Of a stretch of 64,000 nucleotides of DNA, positions 1 to 9,579 are shown in pieces. Numbering within the stretch: the stretch's first letter is position 1; every line of letters begins with the position of its first letter. Source of the DNA: an uncultured Bacteroidota bacterium (GTDB lineage: Bacteria; Bacteroidota; Bacteroidia; Flavobacteriales; Flavobacteriaceae). The notes below the pieces were generated by a model, which had not been told where the DNA came from, did no database searches, and worked only from the letters and a program-made list of their open reading frames with translations. The translations under genes were made by a program, and so were the position numbers. The stretch is taken from contig CABXKB010000004.1 of assembly GCA_902512755.1 (NCBI GenBank), positions 1 to 64,000 on the forward strand, given 5' to 3'.

Positions 1-131
1 TTTTCATCTAACAAAAAAACAAAAAATTCTTTTTATAATAAATTAATTTAACAAATCTCAACCCTTATTTAGAACAGTTATAAATTAAAAAAATCTTAAT
101 TTCTTAGCTTAGTTAAAAGTGTTCTATGCTG

Positions 132-139
132 TATTTTTG
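132..139 (+). promoter_or_regulatory. Candidate -7 promoter element for the act-cox operon
   Basis: The sequence TATTTTTG matches the Bacteroidota -7 consensus TAnnTTTG and lies 22 nt before the actA start. No clean TTG -33 element sits at the usual 17-23 nt upstream, so only half of the promoter is supported. The first 131 bases are very AT-rich and I see no gene in them. Confidence 0.4.
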
Positions 140-161
140 TGTCGAATTTTAGAAACAAATT

Positions 162-1472
162 TTGAATAAAGTAACAACTTCGATAAAAAAGATTATACTC
201 ATCAAAAGACTGAAACCTTTCTTTTTACCTTTTATCATTTTAATTAGCGTATTGTCAACGCAAAAAATCGAAGCCCAAGACGATTCTAAAATTCAAGCTG
301 GAAAGAAACTTTTTAATACCAACTGCGCTGCTTGTCATAAGATTAATAAGCGCGCCGTCGGCCCTGCTTTGAAAGGGGCTTCAGCCAAGTACGACAAAGA
401 GTGGCTGTATAGTTGGATCAAAAATAGCACCGCTATGGTTAAGTCAGGCGATGCTCAAGCAATAGCAATTTATGAGGAATATAATGGATCAGTTATGACT
501 TCTTTTCCTCAGCTTTCTAATGATGATATTGACAATATTGTTGCCTATACTGATTTTACACCTCCAGCTCCTATTGCTACTGCGAATACTGATTTAGCTT
601 CATCCCAAGAATCTACCACTGGCGTTAGCAACACTATAATTCTCATTGCACTTACTTTAGTATTTACCATACTAGTAGTAATGCTTTTCTTAGTTCAACA
701 TACCTTATTGCGTATTGCAAAATTAAGTGGAGTAGACATCACTCCAGAAGCTAAACCAAAACGTACTCCAATTTGGTTGGCTTTTGTCCAAAATCAGTTT
801 TTGGTAATGATTTCGGTTATATTTCTATTGCTAAGTAGTGCCTATTTTGTCTATGGTTACTTTATGCAAGTAGGTGTAGATCAAGGATATATGCCTGTTC
901 AACCAATTCATTATTCTCACAAAATACATGCAGGCGCTAATCAAATTGAATGTAAATATTGTCATTCTTCAGCACGTGTTTCTAAACATTCTGGAATACC
1001 GTCATTGAATGTATGTATGAACTGTCACCAAAACATCGCTGAGTATAATGGAGAAGAAGATTTAGAGAACGGATATACAAAAGATTTTTATACTAAAGAG
1101 ATTAAAAAACTTTACGCTGCTGTAGGATGGGATGAAGAAAATCAACGATATACAGGAGAGACTGAACCTGTTAAATGGATTCGTATTCATAATTTACCAG
1201 ATTTCGTTTATTTTAATCATGCCCAACATGTTGAGGTTGGAGAAATAGCATGTCAAAAATGTCATGGACCTGTAGAAGAGATGGAAATTATGTATCAATA
1301 CTCTCCGCTTACTATGGGATGGTGTATAAATTGTCACAGAGAAACTAACTTGAAAGTTGAAAGCAATGAATATTATTCAAAAATTCATGAGGCACTTTCT
1401 AAAAAATATGGAGTAGAAAAATTAACAGTTGCCCAGATGGGTGGCCTAGAATGTGGGAAATGTCACTATTAA
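162..1472 (+). CDS. actA: ActA: multiheme cytochrome c subunit of alternative complex III, with fused N-terminal monoheme domain
   Basis: Periplasmic heme subunit of the quinol-oxidising alternative complex III, passing electrons towards cytochrome c oxidase. Six CXXCH heme sites are visible: one near residue 55 in an N-terminal monoheme domain that follows a signal/anchor segment, then five at about residues 264, 285, 364, 388 and 431 in the ActA pentaheme domain. Two hydrophobic segments (about 157-180 and 208-233) lie between the two parts. The start is TTG, because an in-frame stop lies four codons upstream and there is no ATG before the first heme site. It is the first gene of an operon running through actF to coxB and coxA. 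The pentaheme arrangement is known for ActA; the monoheme fusion is read directly here. Confidence 0.9.
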   Translation: MNKVTTSIKKIILIKRLKPFFLPFIILISVLSTQKIEAQDDSKIQAGKKLFNTNCAACHKINKRAVGPALKGASAKYDKEWLYSWIKNSTAMVKSGDAQAIAIYEEYNGSVMTSFPQLSNDDIDNIVAYTDFTPPAPIATANTDLASSQESTTGVSNTIILIALTLVFTILVVMLFLVQHTLLRIAKLSGVDITPEAKPKRTPIWLAFVQNQFLVMISVIFLLLSSAYFVYGYFMQVGVDQGYMPVQPIHYSHKIHAGANQIECKYCHSSARVSKHSGIPSLNVCMNCHQNIAEYNGEEDLENGYTKDFYTKEIKKLYAAVGWDEENQRYTGETEPVKWIRIHNLPDFVYFNHAQHVEVGEIACQKCHGPVEEMEIMYQYSPLTMGWCINCHRETNLKVESNEYYSKIHEALSKKYGVEKLTVAQMGGLECGKCHY

Positions 1473-1490
1473 ATTGTGATCAAAAGTTAT

Positions 1491-4400
1491 ATGGCATCAA
1501 ATAAGACATACTGGAAAAACATAGATCAACTCGATTTAAAAAATGAAGACTTGAAAAAATTGGAGCAAAATGAATTTGTTTCCAAACTTCCAGAAGATTT
1601 TTTAAGTGACGAGAAATCACTTGAAGAGAGTAGTACATCTAGAAGAGACTTTCTTAAATATGTTGGATTCAGTACAGCTGCAGCAACCCTAGCTGCATGT
1701 GAAGGCCCTGTGATCAAGTCTGTTCCTTATGTGGTTCAACCAGAAGAAATACGTCCAGGAGTAGCTAATTATTATGCGACCACCATAGCAAATGGATACG
1801 ATTTTGCTAGTCTTTTAATTAAAACTAGGGAGGGACGCCCTATCAAAGTGGAAAGTAATTCTGATGCTCCAACCTTAGGGTGTGCCAATGCTAGAGTTCA
1901 CGCATCAATCCTTTCGCTATATGACACTTTACGCCTTCAAGGTCCTTTAGCTAATGGAAAGAATGTTACTTGGGATGATTTTTATCTCCAGACTGGAGCA
2001 ATGCTAAAAGCTTTAGCTGAATCTGATAAGGTACTCATTCTTCTGACATCTACCATTCCAAGTCCAACCTCACAAAAAATCATTACTAATTTTATTTCCA
2101 CATACCCTAATGTTCGCCATGTGGTATATGATACTATCTCATGTGATACTGCTCTTAATTCTTTTGAAAAATTTTATGGGAAAAGAGCATTAGCAGATTA
2201 TGATTTTTCAAAGGCTAAAACAATAGTCTCTATTGACGCTGATTTTCTTGGAGATTGGCAAGGAGGGGGTTATGAAGCTGGATATGCTGCATCAAGAATA
2301 CCAAATCATAATCATGGAAAAGCAGAGATGTCTCAGCACTTTCAGTTTGAATCCAATATGTCATTGACAGGTGCCAATGCTGACTATCGAACACCATGCA
2401 CACCTGCAGATCAAAAGAATATTTTAGCCTATATACACGATCGTCTTAAAGGATATGTTCCAGGGCAATTATCGGAGGATTTAATACCTTATGCAGAAAA
2501 AGCAATAGCTGCTCTTAAAAAATCAGGATCTAAAGGTGTATTAGTCTCAGGAATTGAAGATGAAATTGCTCAGGCTACTGTACTAGCAATTAATTCTAAT
2601 CTAGATAGTGATGCTTTTAATCCTGAAAGTCCAAAATTGATTAGACAAGGAAACTCAAAAAAAGTTATAGAAGCATTCAAAGCTATTAAAGCTGGAAGAG
2701 TGAGTGGTCTTATTTCCGTAGATGTCAATCCAGTTTTCTCATCTTCTGAAGGTGAAATACTTGCTAAAGCAATTAAAAATCTTGAGTTTTCATTAAGTTT
2801 TACATCAAAAATTAATGAGACCGCCGCAGCATCTCAATTTATTGCCGCTACACCTCATTATTTAGAATCTTGGGGAGATTATGAATTCAAGCCTGGTCAC
2901 TTTGCCCTTGCTCAGCCTACAATTCGCCCTTTATTTGACACTCATCAATTTCAAGATGTTTTACTCAGATTGGCAGGGAAAAACTCAAAATTTTACGATG
3001 AAATTAAAGCTCACTGGAATCAATCTATCTTAGGTTCTAGTTCTTGGAGTATGGCTTTACATGACGGTTATTTTTCTGTTAAAACTTCTCAGGAGGTTTC
3101 AACTCCAGATTTTTCTGGTCTGAATCTTAGTGGATTAAGAGAAGCTTCTTCAGACGGAATGAGTTTGGTGTTGTATTCAAAAACAGGAATGGGCGATGGG
3201 CAACAAGCAAACAATCCATGGTTGCAAGAATTCCCTGATCCTATTACACGAGTAAGTTGGGACAATTACCTTACTATTTCTTTAGCAGATGCTAATGCAG
3301 CAGGTCTTAAAAACACCAATACATCTAATGGAGCATTAAATGGTAGCTACGCTAAGATAACTGTAAATAGCAGTAGTATCAAGGCACCTATTGTAGTTCA
3401 ACCTGGTCAAGCTAAAGGAACAGTAGGGCTCTCTTTTGGATATGGAAAACGGTTGGGCTTAAAAGAAGAAATGCAGACCGGAGTTAATGCATTTGAGTTA
3501 TATGAAAACTTTAACAAAGTTCAAGCCGTTCAAATTTCTGCACTTGAAGGAGAGCATGAGTTTGCCTGTGTTCAGTTACACAACACTTTAATGGGACGTG
3601 GAGATATTGTTAAAGAAACCACACTTGAAATATTCAGCACTAAAGATAAGAAGCATTGGAATGCAATACCCCAAGTTTCAAAAAATCATATGGAATTTGA
3701 CGTTACATCTCCTGAGGTTGACATGTGGCAAGAATTTGATAGAAGCGTCGGGCATCATTTCAACCTTTCAATAGATTTAAACTCTTGCACAGGTTGTGGA
3801 GCTTGTGTAATTGCTTGTCATGCAGAAAATAATGTGCCTGTTGTAGGTAAGCGTGAAGTACGTAAATCTCGTGATTTACATTGGTTAAGAATTGATCGTT
3901 ATTATTCCTCATCTAATACTTTTGATGGTGATAATGAAACCAAAGATTCAATTTCTGGAATAGGAGATTCGCTAAGTACCTTTGGAAAAATGGAACAAGC
4001 AGCTACTAATCCTCAGGTTGCCTTCCAGCCTGTAATGTGTCAACATTGTAATCATGCCCCATGCGAGACTGTGTGTCCTGTTGCGGCTACTTCTCATGGA
4101 AGACAAGGTCAGAATCATATGGCGTATAACCGATGTGTAGGCACACGTTATTGCGCAAATAACTGCCCATATAAAGTACGACGATTTAACTGGTTCTTAT
4201 ACAATAAAAATGATGAGTTTGATTATCATATGAATAATGACCTAGGCCGTATGGTGTTAAACCCAGATGTAGTAGTTCGATCTAGAGGAGTAATGGAAAA
4301 ATGTTCCATGTGTATTCAAATGACACAGAAAACAATCCTTGATGCAAAATTAGAAGGAAGAGAGATAAAAGACAGTGATTGGAATTGTGCTTGTTCAAAT

Positions 4401-4562
4401 GCATGTGATACAGGTGCAATGGTTTTTGGAGATTTAAATGATAAAAAAAGTAAAGTAACTGAATTACACAAAGGCAATCGAATGTATCACTTGTTGGAAA
4501 GTGTTGGCACTAAGCCAAATGTAATGTATCAAGTAAAAGTTAGGAATACCGATGAGGTATAA
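1491..4562 (+). CDS. actB: ActB: iron-sulfur / molybdopterin-oxidoreductase-like subunit of alternative complex III
   Basis: Large peripheral subunit of alternative complex III. It combines a molybdopterin-oxidoreductase-like body (about residues 70-740, thought in this family to hold no cofactor) with a ferredoxin-like C-terminal part (about 755-985) carrying clusters of cysteines: CTGCGAC at about 766, CQHC at about 850, and later CxxC groups. A twin-arginine motif (SRRDFLK, Arg51-Arg52) is followed by a lipobox-like LAAC with Cys70, so it is probably exported folded by Tat and lipid-anchored. I chose ATG at 1491; an in-frame GTG at 1476 would add five residues. It lies directly after actA. 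Confidence 0.92.
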   Translation: MASNKTYWKNIDQLDLKNEDLKKLEQNEFVSKLPEDFLSDEKSLEESSTSRRDFLKYVGFSTAAATLAACEGPVIKSVPYVVQPEEIRPGVANYYATTIANGYDFASLLIKTREGRPIKVESNSDAPTLGCANARVHASILSLYDTLRLQGPLANGKNVTWDDFYLQTGAMLKALAESDKVLILLTSTIPSPTSQKIITNFISTYPNVRHVVYDTISCDTALNSFEKFYGKRALADYDFSKAKTIVSIDADFLGDWQGGGYEAGYAASRIPNHNHGKAEMSQHFQFESNMSLTGANADYRTPCTPADQKNILAYIHDRLKGYVPGQLSEDLIPYAEKAIAALKKSGSKGVLVSGIEDEIAQATVLAINSNLDSDAFNPESPKLIRQGNSKKVIEAFKAIKAGRVSGLISVDVNPVFSSSEGEILAKAIKNLEFSLSFTSKINETAAASQFIAATPHYLESWGDYEFKPGHFALAQPTIRPLFDTHQFQDVLLRLAGKNSKFYDEIKAHWNQSILGSSSWSMALHDGYFSVKTSQEVSTPDFSGLNLSGLREASSDGMSLVLYSKTGMGDGQQANNPWLQEFPDPITRVSWDNYLTISLADANAAGLKNTNTSNGALNGSYAKITVNSSSIKAPIVVQPGQAKGTVGLSFGYGKRLGLKEEMQTGVNAFELYENFNKVQAVQISALEGEHEFACVQLHNTLMGRGDIVKETTLEIFSTKDKKHWNAIPQVSKNHMEFDVTSPEVDMWQEFDRSVGHHFNLSIDLNSCTGCGACVIACHAENNVPVVGKREVRKSRDLHWLRIDRYYSSSNTFDGDNETKDSISGIGDSLSTFGKMEQAATNPQVAFQPVMCQHCNHAPCETVCPVAATSHGRQGQNHMAYNRCVGTRYCANNCPYKVRRFNWFLYNKNDEFDYHMNNDLGRMVLNPDVVVRSRGVMEKCSMCIQMTQKTILDAKLEGREIKDSDWNCACSNACDTGAMVFGDLNDKKSKVTELHKGNRMYHLLESVGTKPNVMYQVKVRNTDEV

Positions 4563-4585
4563 AATAGTTTAGAAAAAAAGAATGT

Positions 4586-5971
4586 ATGGCATCACATTAC
4601 GAAGCACCAATTAGAAAACCACTCGTTACAGGAGATAAATCCTATCATGATGTAACTGTGGATATTGCTGCTCCTGTTGAAGGAGTTGCTAATAGACAGT
4701 GGTGGATTGTATTTGGAATTGCACTAACCGCTTTTTTATGGGGTATCGGTTGTATTATTTATACTATTTCTACGGGTATTGGAGTATGGGGACTTAACAA
4801 AACTGTAGGGTGGGCATGGGACATTACAAACTTTGTTTGGTGGGTAGGAATTGGACATGCAGGAACCCTAATCTCAGCAGTTCTCCTTTTATTCAGACAG
4901 AAGTGGCGTATGGCCATTAACCGTTCGGCAGAAGCAATGACTATTTTCTCTGTAATCCAGGCAGGATTATTTCCAATTATTCATATGGGACGCCCATGGC
5001 TTGCATACTGGATGGTTCCAATTCCTAATGCATTTGGATCTCTATGGGTTAATTTTAATTCACCTCTACTTTGGGATGTATTTGCAATTTCAACTTATTT
5101 ATCTGTATCATTAGTATTTTGGTGGACAGGATTATTACCTGATTTTGCAATGATTAGGGATCGTGCTGTAATGCCTTTCCAAAAGAAAATTTATAGTCTT
5201 TTGAGTTTTGGATGGACAGGGCGTGCAAAAGATTGGCAACGCTTTGAAGAAGTCTCTTTAGTTCTGGCTGGTTTGGCAACACCTTTGGTTCTTTCAGTTC
5301 ATACTATTGTATCTTTTGACTTTGCAACTTCAATAGTTCCTGGATGGCATACAACTATTTTTCCACCGTATTTTGTAGCGGGTGCAATTTTCTCTGGATT
5401 TGCTATGGTCAACACTTTGCTTATAATAATGAGAAAGGTTTCTAACCTAGAAAATTATATCACCGTTCAACATATTGAATTGATGAATATTGTGATTATG
5501 ATTACAGGATCTATTGTAGGTGTTGCATATATAACGGAACTCTTTATAGCTTGGTATTCAGGAGTGGAATATGAACAATATGCCTTTCTTAATCGAGCTA
5601 CAGGTCCTTATTGGTGGGCTTACTGGTCGATGATGACATGTAATGTATTTTCTCCACAATTTATGTGGTTTAAGAAATTGAGAACTAGCATAATTTTCTC
5701 CTTTATTATCTCTATTGTAGTAAACATTGGAATGTGGTTTGAGCGTTTTGTAATTATAGTAACTTCACTCCACCGAGATTATCTTCCTTCTTCTTGGACA
5801 ATGTTTTCCCCTACATTTGTGGATATTGGAATTTTTATAGGAACCATAGGATTTTTCTTTGTGCTTTTCCTATTATATGCGCGGACCTTTCCTGTAATAG
5901 CTCAGGCAGAGGTGAAATCAATATTAAAATCTTCCGGAGAGAAGTATAAAAAATTAAGAGATAACAAATAA
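4586..5971 (+). CDS. actC: ActC: NrfD-like integral membrane subunit of alternative complex III
   Basis: A 461-residue polytopic membrane protein of the NrfD/PsrC type, rich in Trp and with many hydrophobic segments from about residue 38 to 445. In the Act complex such subunits form the membrane core near the quinol site and contact ActB. It starts 23 nt after actB, and its TAA stop overlaps the ATG of actD by one base (TAATG), which suggests translational coupling. An out-of-frame ATG four bases upstream opens only a ten-codon frame and is ignored. The assignment rests on position between actB and actD and on the membrane pattern. Confidence 0.9.
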   Translation: MASHYEAPIRKPLVTGDKSYHDVTVDIAAPVEGVANRQWWIVFGIALTAFLWGIGCIIYTISTGIGVWGLNKTVGWAWDITNFVWWVGIGHAGTLISAVLLLFRQKWRMAINRSAEAMTIFSVIQAGLFPIIHMGRPWLAYWMVPIPNAFGSLWVNFNSPLLWDVFAISTYLSVSLVFWWTGLLPDFAMIRDRAVMPFQKKIYSLLSFGWTGRAKDWQRFEEVSLVLAGLATPLVLSVHTIVSFDFATSIVPGWHTTIFPPYFVAGAIFSGFAMVNTLLIIMRKVSNLENYITVQHIELMNIVIMITGSIVGVAYITELFIAWYSGVEYEQYAFLNRATGPYWWAYWSMMTCNVFSPQFMWFKKLRTSIIFSFIISIVVNIGMWFERFVIIVTSLHRDYLPSSWTMFSPTFVDIGIFIGTIGFFFVLFLLYARTFPVIAQAEVKSILKSSGEKYKKLRDNK

Positions 5972-6504
5972 TGAGTAATAGTAATCAATTCATACATGCC
6001 CTTTACGATGACGATGACACGCTTTTAAGTGCTGTTAAGGAAATTCGTTCAGAGAAATACAACATTGAAGAGGTATACACCCCTTTTCCCGTTCATGGTC
6101 TTGATAAAGCTCTAGGTCTTGAAGATACACGTATTGCTATTATGGCTTTTATTTATGGCTGTATCGGATTTATTGTTTCTATTGCTATGATGAATTTTAT
6201 AATGATAGAAGACTGGCCACAGAATATTGGCGGTAAACCTAGTTTTTCTTATTTAGAAAACATGCCTGCTTTTGTCCCTATTATGTTTGAAATGACAGTT
6301 TTTTTTGCTGCACATTTAATGGTTATTACTTTTTATATGAGAAGTAAACTATGGCCTTTCAAGAAAGCAGAAAATCCTAATCCTCTAACTACAGATGATA
6401 AGTTTTTAGTAGAAATTGAACTTCATGATAATGAAAAAGTATTGAAGAGTATTTTGAAAAAGTCCGGAGCAATTGATATATCGATTATAGAAAAGCAAGA
6501 ATAG
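5971..6504 (+). CDS. actD: ActD: small membrane subunit of alternative complex III (DUF3341 type)
   Basis: A 177-residue protein with a soluble N-terminus rich in acidic residues (DDDDT near residue 13), a pattern ending in EVYTPFPVHGLD typical of this family, and two transmembrane segments at about 54-78 and 100-122. It is a structural subunit of alternative complex III with no known cofactor. The start overlaps the actC stop by one base and the stop directly abuts the actE ATG, so the genes are translated in series. Confidence 0.9.
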   Translation: MSNSNQFIHALYDDDDTLLSAVKEIRSEKYNIEEVYTPFPVHGLDKALGLEDTRIAIMAFIYGCIGFIVSIAMMNFIMIEDWPQNIGGKPSFSYLENMPAFVPIMFEMTVFFAAHLMVITFYMRSKLWPFKKAENPNPLTTDDKFLVEIELHDNEKVLKSILKKSGAIDISIIEKQE

Positions 6505-7053
6505 ATGAATTATAGAGTTCTTTTAGCGTGTGTTTTTATTGTTTTGGGAGTTCACTCTTGTGCTGATTCTTCAAGGCCTAATTATCAATACTTTCCTAAC
6601 ATGTATGAACCAATAGGTTACGAAGCCTATGGAGATTCTGATGCTTTTGCTAATGGAATTGAAGCTCAGATTCCTGTAGAAGGATCTATTCCTAGGGGAT
6701 GGGAACCGTATGATTATCCCAACACCAATGAAGGTTACGAAGCTGCTAAAGCTAATCTTAATTCTCCGCTTGAGACAACAAAGGATCATGGGTTAAAGGG
6801 AAAAGAGCTTTATTCAATTTATTGTGCAGTCTGTCATGGTAAAAAAGGAGATGGCCAAGGAATTTTAATGACTAGAGAAAAGTTTTTAGGTGTACCAAGT
6901 TACGCTGACAGAGAGATAACTCCAGGAAGCATTTATCATGTATTAATGTATGGTAAAAATGCAATGGGCTCTCATGCTGGACAAGTTAATGCAGAAGAGA
7001 GATGGCAGATTGCTCAGCATGTTATGGAATTAAGAAGCAAGCTTGTTAAATAA
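6505..7053 (+). CDS. actE: ActE: monoheme cytochrome c lipoprotein of alternative complex III
   Basis: A 182-residue periplasmic cytochrome. A short signal peptide ends in a lipobox-like GVHSC, so Cys19 is the likely lipidated residue. One heme site, CAVCHG, covers residues 107-111, and Met154 in the sequence KNAMGSH is a plausible axial ligand. In the Act complex this subunit carries electrons from ActA towards the oxidase. It begins right after the actD stop codon with no spacer. Confidence 0.92.
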   Translation: MNYRVLLACVFIVLGVHSCADSSRPNYQYFPNMYEPIGYEAYGDSDAFANGIEAQIPVEGSIPRGWEPYDYPNTNEGYEAAKANLNSPLETTKDHGLKGKELYSIYCAVCHGKKGDGQGILMTREKFLGVPSYADREITPGSIYHVLMYGKNAMGSHAGQVNAEERWQIAQHVMELRSKLVK

Positions 7054-7056
7054 ATT

Positions 7057-8469
7057 ATGGAAAAACAAATGAACTATACTTTTCCCAATAAACTTAGAAA
7101 TCTAGCTATTGCTTTTATGGTAGCTGGCTTACTAGGCCTTAGTTATGGATTTTTAAGCGCACCTTCTACTATAGAAGAATCCAAAGCTATTATAGCAGCA
7201 AGTCACGGCGATGGCCATGGTGTAGACCACGGAGAATCTATTACTGAATCTCACGGACCTAATTCAGAACATGATTTAACCGAATCACACAAGAATGAAG
7301 AATCTCACAATGATTCAGCAGCTGGACATGGACAATCTATAAATCATGAAAAAAGCCATGATGCAGAACACGATGAGCACGTTTTCCATCAATTAAGTAA
7401 TAAGCCCTGGGCTGCATTGTATGTAGCTGCTTTCTTTTTCTTTATGATCTCTTTAGGAACCCTGGCTTTCTATGCGATTCAACGTGCTGCTCAAGCTGGG
7501 TGGTCTCCGGTTCTATATCGAGTGATGGAAGGAATCACAGGCTATTTATTGCCAGGAGGAATTATAGTGATTACTCTTTTATTACTTTCCTCTATGCATT
7601 TTAATCATCTCTTTATTTGGATGGATCCAGAAGTAGTAGCTCATGATAAATTAATTGCTGGAAAAACAGGATTTTTAAACACTCCTTTCTTTTTGGCGAG
7701 AGCTGTATTCTTTTTAGGCGGCTGGACATTATATCGTTTTTTTTCTAGAAAATTTTCCTTAGCCCAAGATCACGCCTCAGACATATCCAATCATAAGAAG
7801 AATTTCCGAATTTCCGCTGCTTTTTTAGTATTTTATATTGTAACAGAATCAATGATGTCATGGGATTGGATTATGTCTATCGATCCTCACTGGTTTAGTA
7901 CTTTGTTTGGGTGGTATGTATTTGCGAGTATGTTTGTTTCAGGTATTACAGCCATCGCTTTAATTACTATTTATTTAAAATCAAAAGGCTATCTAGAATT
8001 TGTTAATGACTCTCATATTCATGATCTGGGGAAGTTCATGTTTGGAATTAGTGTTTTCTGGACATATCTATGGTTCTCACAGTTTATGTTGATTTGGTAT
8101 TCTAATATTCCAGAGGAGGTAACTTATTTTATTACAAGAATTGAAGACTACAATTTGCCTTTTTTCGGAATGTTAGTGATGAATTTTATATTTCCATTAT
8201 TGATATTAATGAATAGTGACTATAAGCGTATCAATTATTTTATTGTAATGTCAGGGATAGTTATCTTACTTGGACACTATATGGATGTTTATAATATGAT
8301 TATGCCTTCAGCAGTAGGTGACCAATGGTATATAGGAGCATCAGAAATAGGAGGTTTTTTCTTCTTTTTAGGACTCTTTATATTTATTGTTTTCAAAGAA
8401 TTAACAAAGGCACCATTGCTCGCCAAAGGAGATCCTTACATGGGTGAGAGTGAACGGTTTCATTATTAG
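7057..8469 (+). CDS. actF: ActF: NrfD-like membrane subunit of alternative complex III with histidine-rich loop
   Basis: A 470-residue polytopic membrane protein, the second NrfD-like core subunit. After a first transmembrane segment (about 15-33) there is a hydrophilic stretch from residue 45 to 115 that holds 13 histidines (50, 54, 58, 66, 72, 78, 84, 91, 97, 101, 105, 108, 111) mixed with Asp, Glu, Ser and Gly. The other transmembrane segments follow. The ATG at 7057 lies three bases after the actE stop; a second ATG four codons on is possible. The His-rich loop looks metal-binding, but this is inference. Confidence 0.88.
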   Translation: MEKQMNYTFPNKLRNLAIAFMVAGLLGLSYGFLSAPSTIEESKAIIAASHGDGHGVDHGESITESHGPNSEHDLTESHKNEESHNDSAAGHGQSINHEKSHDAEHDEHVFHQLSNKPWAALYVAAFFFFMISLGTLAFYAIQRAAQAGWSPVLYRVMEGITGYLLPGGIIVITLLLLSSMHFNHLFIWMDPEVVAHDKLIAGKTGFLNTPFFLARAVFFLGGWTLYRFFSRKFSLAQDHASDISNHKKNFRISAAFLVFYIVTESMMSWDWIMSIDPHWFSTLFGWYVFASMFVSGITAIALITIYLKSKGYLEFVNDSHIHDLGKFMFGISVFWTYLWFSQFMLIWYSNIPEEVTYFITRIEDYNLPFFGMLVMNFIFPLLILMNSDYKRINYFIVMSGIVILLGHYMDVYNMIMPSAVGDQWYIGASEIGGFFFFLGLFIFIVFKELTKAPLLAKGDPYMGESERFHY

Positions 8470-8490
8470 CAAATTTTATATACAAGTTAA

Positions 8491-9555
8491 ATGAATGTAG
8501 TTTTGATATTTTCTGTTCTAATTTTAATTGCGATTGCAATCTGGCAAGTGACCAAAATTTTTGAGCTTTCGCAAGTAAAGAAAGCTTCTACTCAAGTAGC
8601 AAATGACAATGATAATGATTGGAACGGGAAACTTATGTTTGCCTTTTTGATTTTCATTTATGGAATTACGATTTTCTCTTTCTGGTCTTATGGTGATGTT
8701 TTACTTCCTAAAGCTGCTTCTGAACATGGATATGATTATGACAACTTAATGTGGATTACATTTGCAATTATCTTTTTTGTTCAAACCGTAACTCAAGCCT
8801 TATTACATTATTTTTCTTATAAGTACCGTGGGGAAAAAAATAAAAAAGCTCTTTTCTATTCTGATAATGAAAAACTAGAAATGATTTGGACCATTATCCC
8901 AGTTTTTGTTCTTGCAGGATTAATTCTATATGGCCTATATACTTGGACTGACATTATGAATATTGAAGAAAATGACGAAGCACTTGTAGTGGAACTTTAT
9001 GCTCAGCAGTTTAACTGGAAGGCTCGTTATTCAGGGGATGACGGTGTGCTTGGCGATGCTAACGTTCGTTTTCTAGAAGATTTTGAAGGGAAAAACCTTG
9101 TTGGAATTGATGCCACAGATCCTAATGGTTTTGATGATATAGTGGTTCAAGAATTACATTTACCTGTTGGGAGAGAGGCCATATTTAAGATGCGTTCACA
9201 AGACGTATTACACTCAGCTTATATGCCTTTCTTTAGGGCACAAATGAACTGCGTTCCAGGCATGATTACAGAATTTGCTTTCACTCCAAATATTACAACA
9301 GAACAAATGCGTCTTGATCCTGACATCGTATCTAAAGTCAAAAAAATAAATAAAATTAGAGCTAAAAAGAGTAAAGAACTTCTAGCAAGTGGCGATGTCG
9401 CTTTAGACCCATATGAATTTGATTTTCTTTTACTTTGTAATAAAATTTGTGGTGCCTCGCACTATAATATGCAAATGAAAATAATTGTAGAATCACCTGA
9501 AGATTATGATAAATGGATTTCGGAACAACAAACCTTTGCCGAGGTAATTCAATAA
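8491..9555 (+). CDS. coxB: Cytochrome c oxidase subunit II (CuA subunit)
   Basis: A 354-residue subunit that accepts electrons at the binuclear CuA site. Hydrophobic segments at the N-terminus and at about 48-65, 86-105 and 131-152 precede a periplasmic cupredoxin domain. CuA ligands are readable as His241, Cys316, Cys320, His324 and Met327 in the pattern CNKICGASHYNM. The Glu usual between the two cysteines in other phyla (CxExC) is Lys here. Placed between actF and coxA, it supports a physical Act complex-oxidase association, as known for flavobacteria. Confidence 0.95.
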   Translation: MNVVLIFSVLILIAIAIWQVTKIFELSQVKKASTQVANDNDNDWNGKLMFAFLIFIYGITIFSFWSYGDVLLPKAASEHGYDYDNLMWITFAIIFFVQTVTQALLHYFSYKYRGEKNKKALFYSDNEKLEMIWTIIPVFVLAGLILYGLYTWTDIMNIEENDEALVVELYAQQFNWKARYSGDDGVLGDANVRFLEDFEGKNLVGIDATDPNGFDDIVVQELHLPVGREAIFKMRSQDVLHSAYMPFFRAQMNCVPGMITEFAFTPNITTEQMRLDPDIVSKVKKINKIRAKKSKELLASGDVALDPYEFDFLLLCNKICGASHYNMQMKIIVESPEDYDKWISEQQTFAEVIQ

Positions 9556-9579
9556 GTAAATAACAATAATAAAAAAGAT

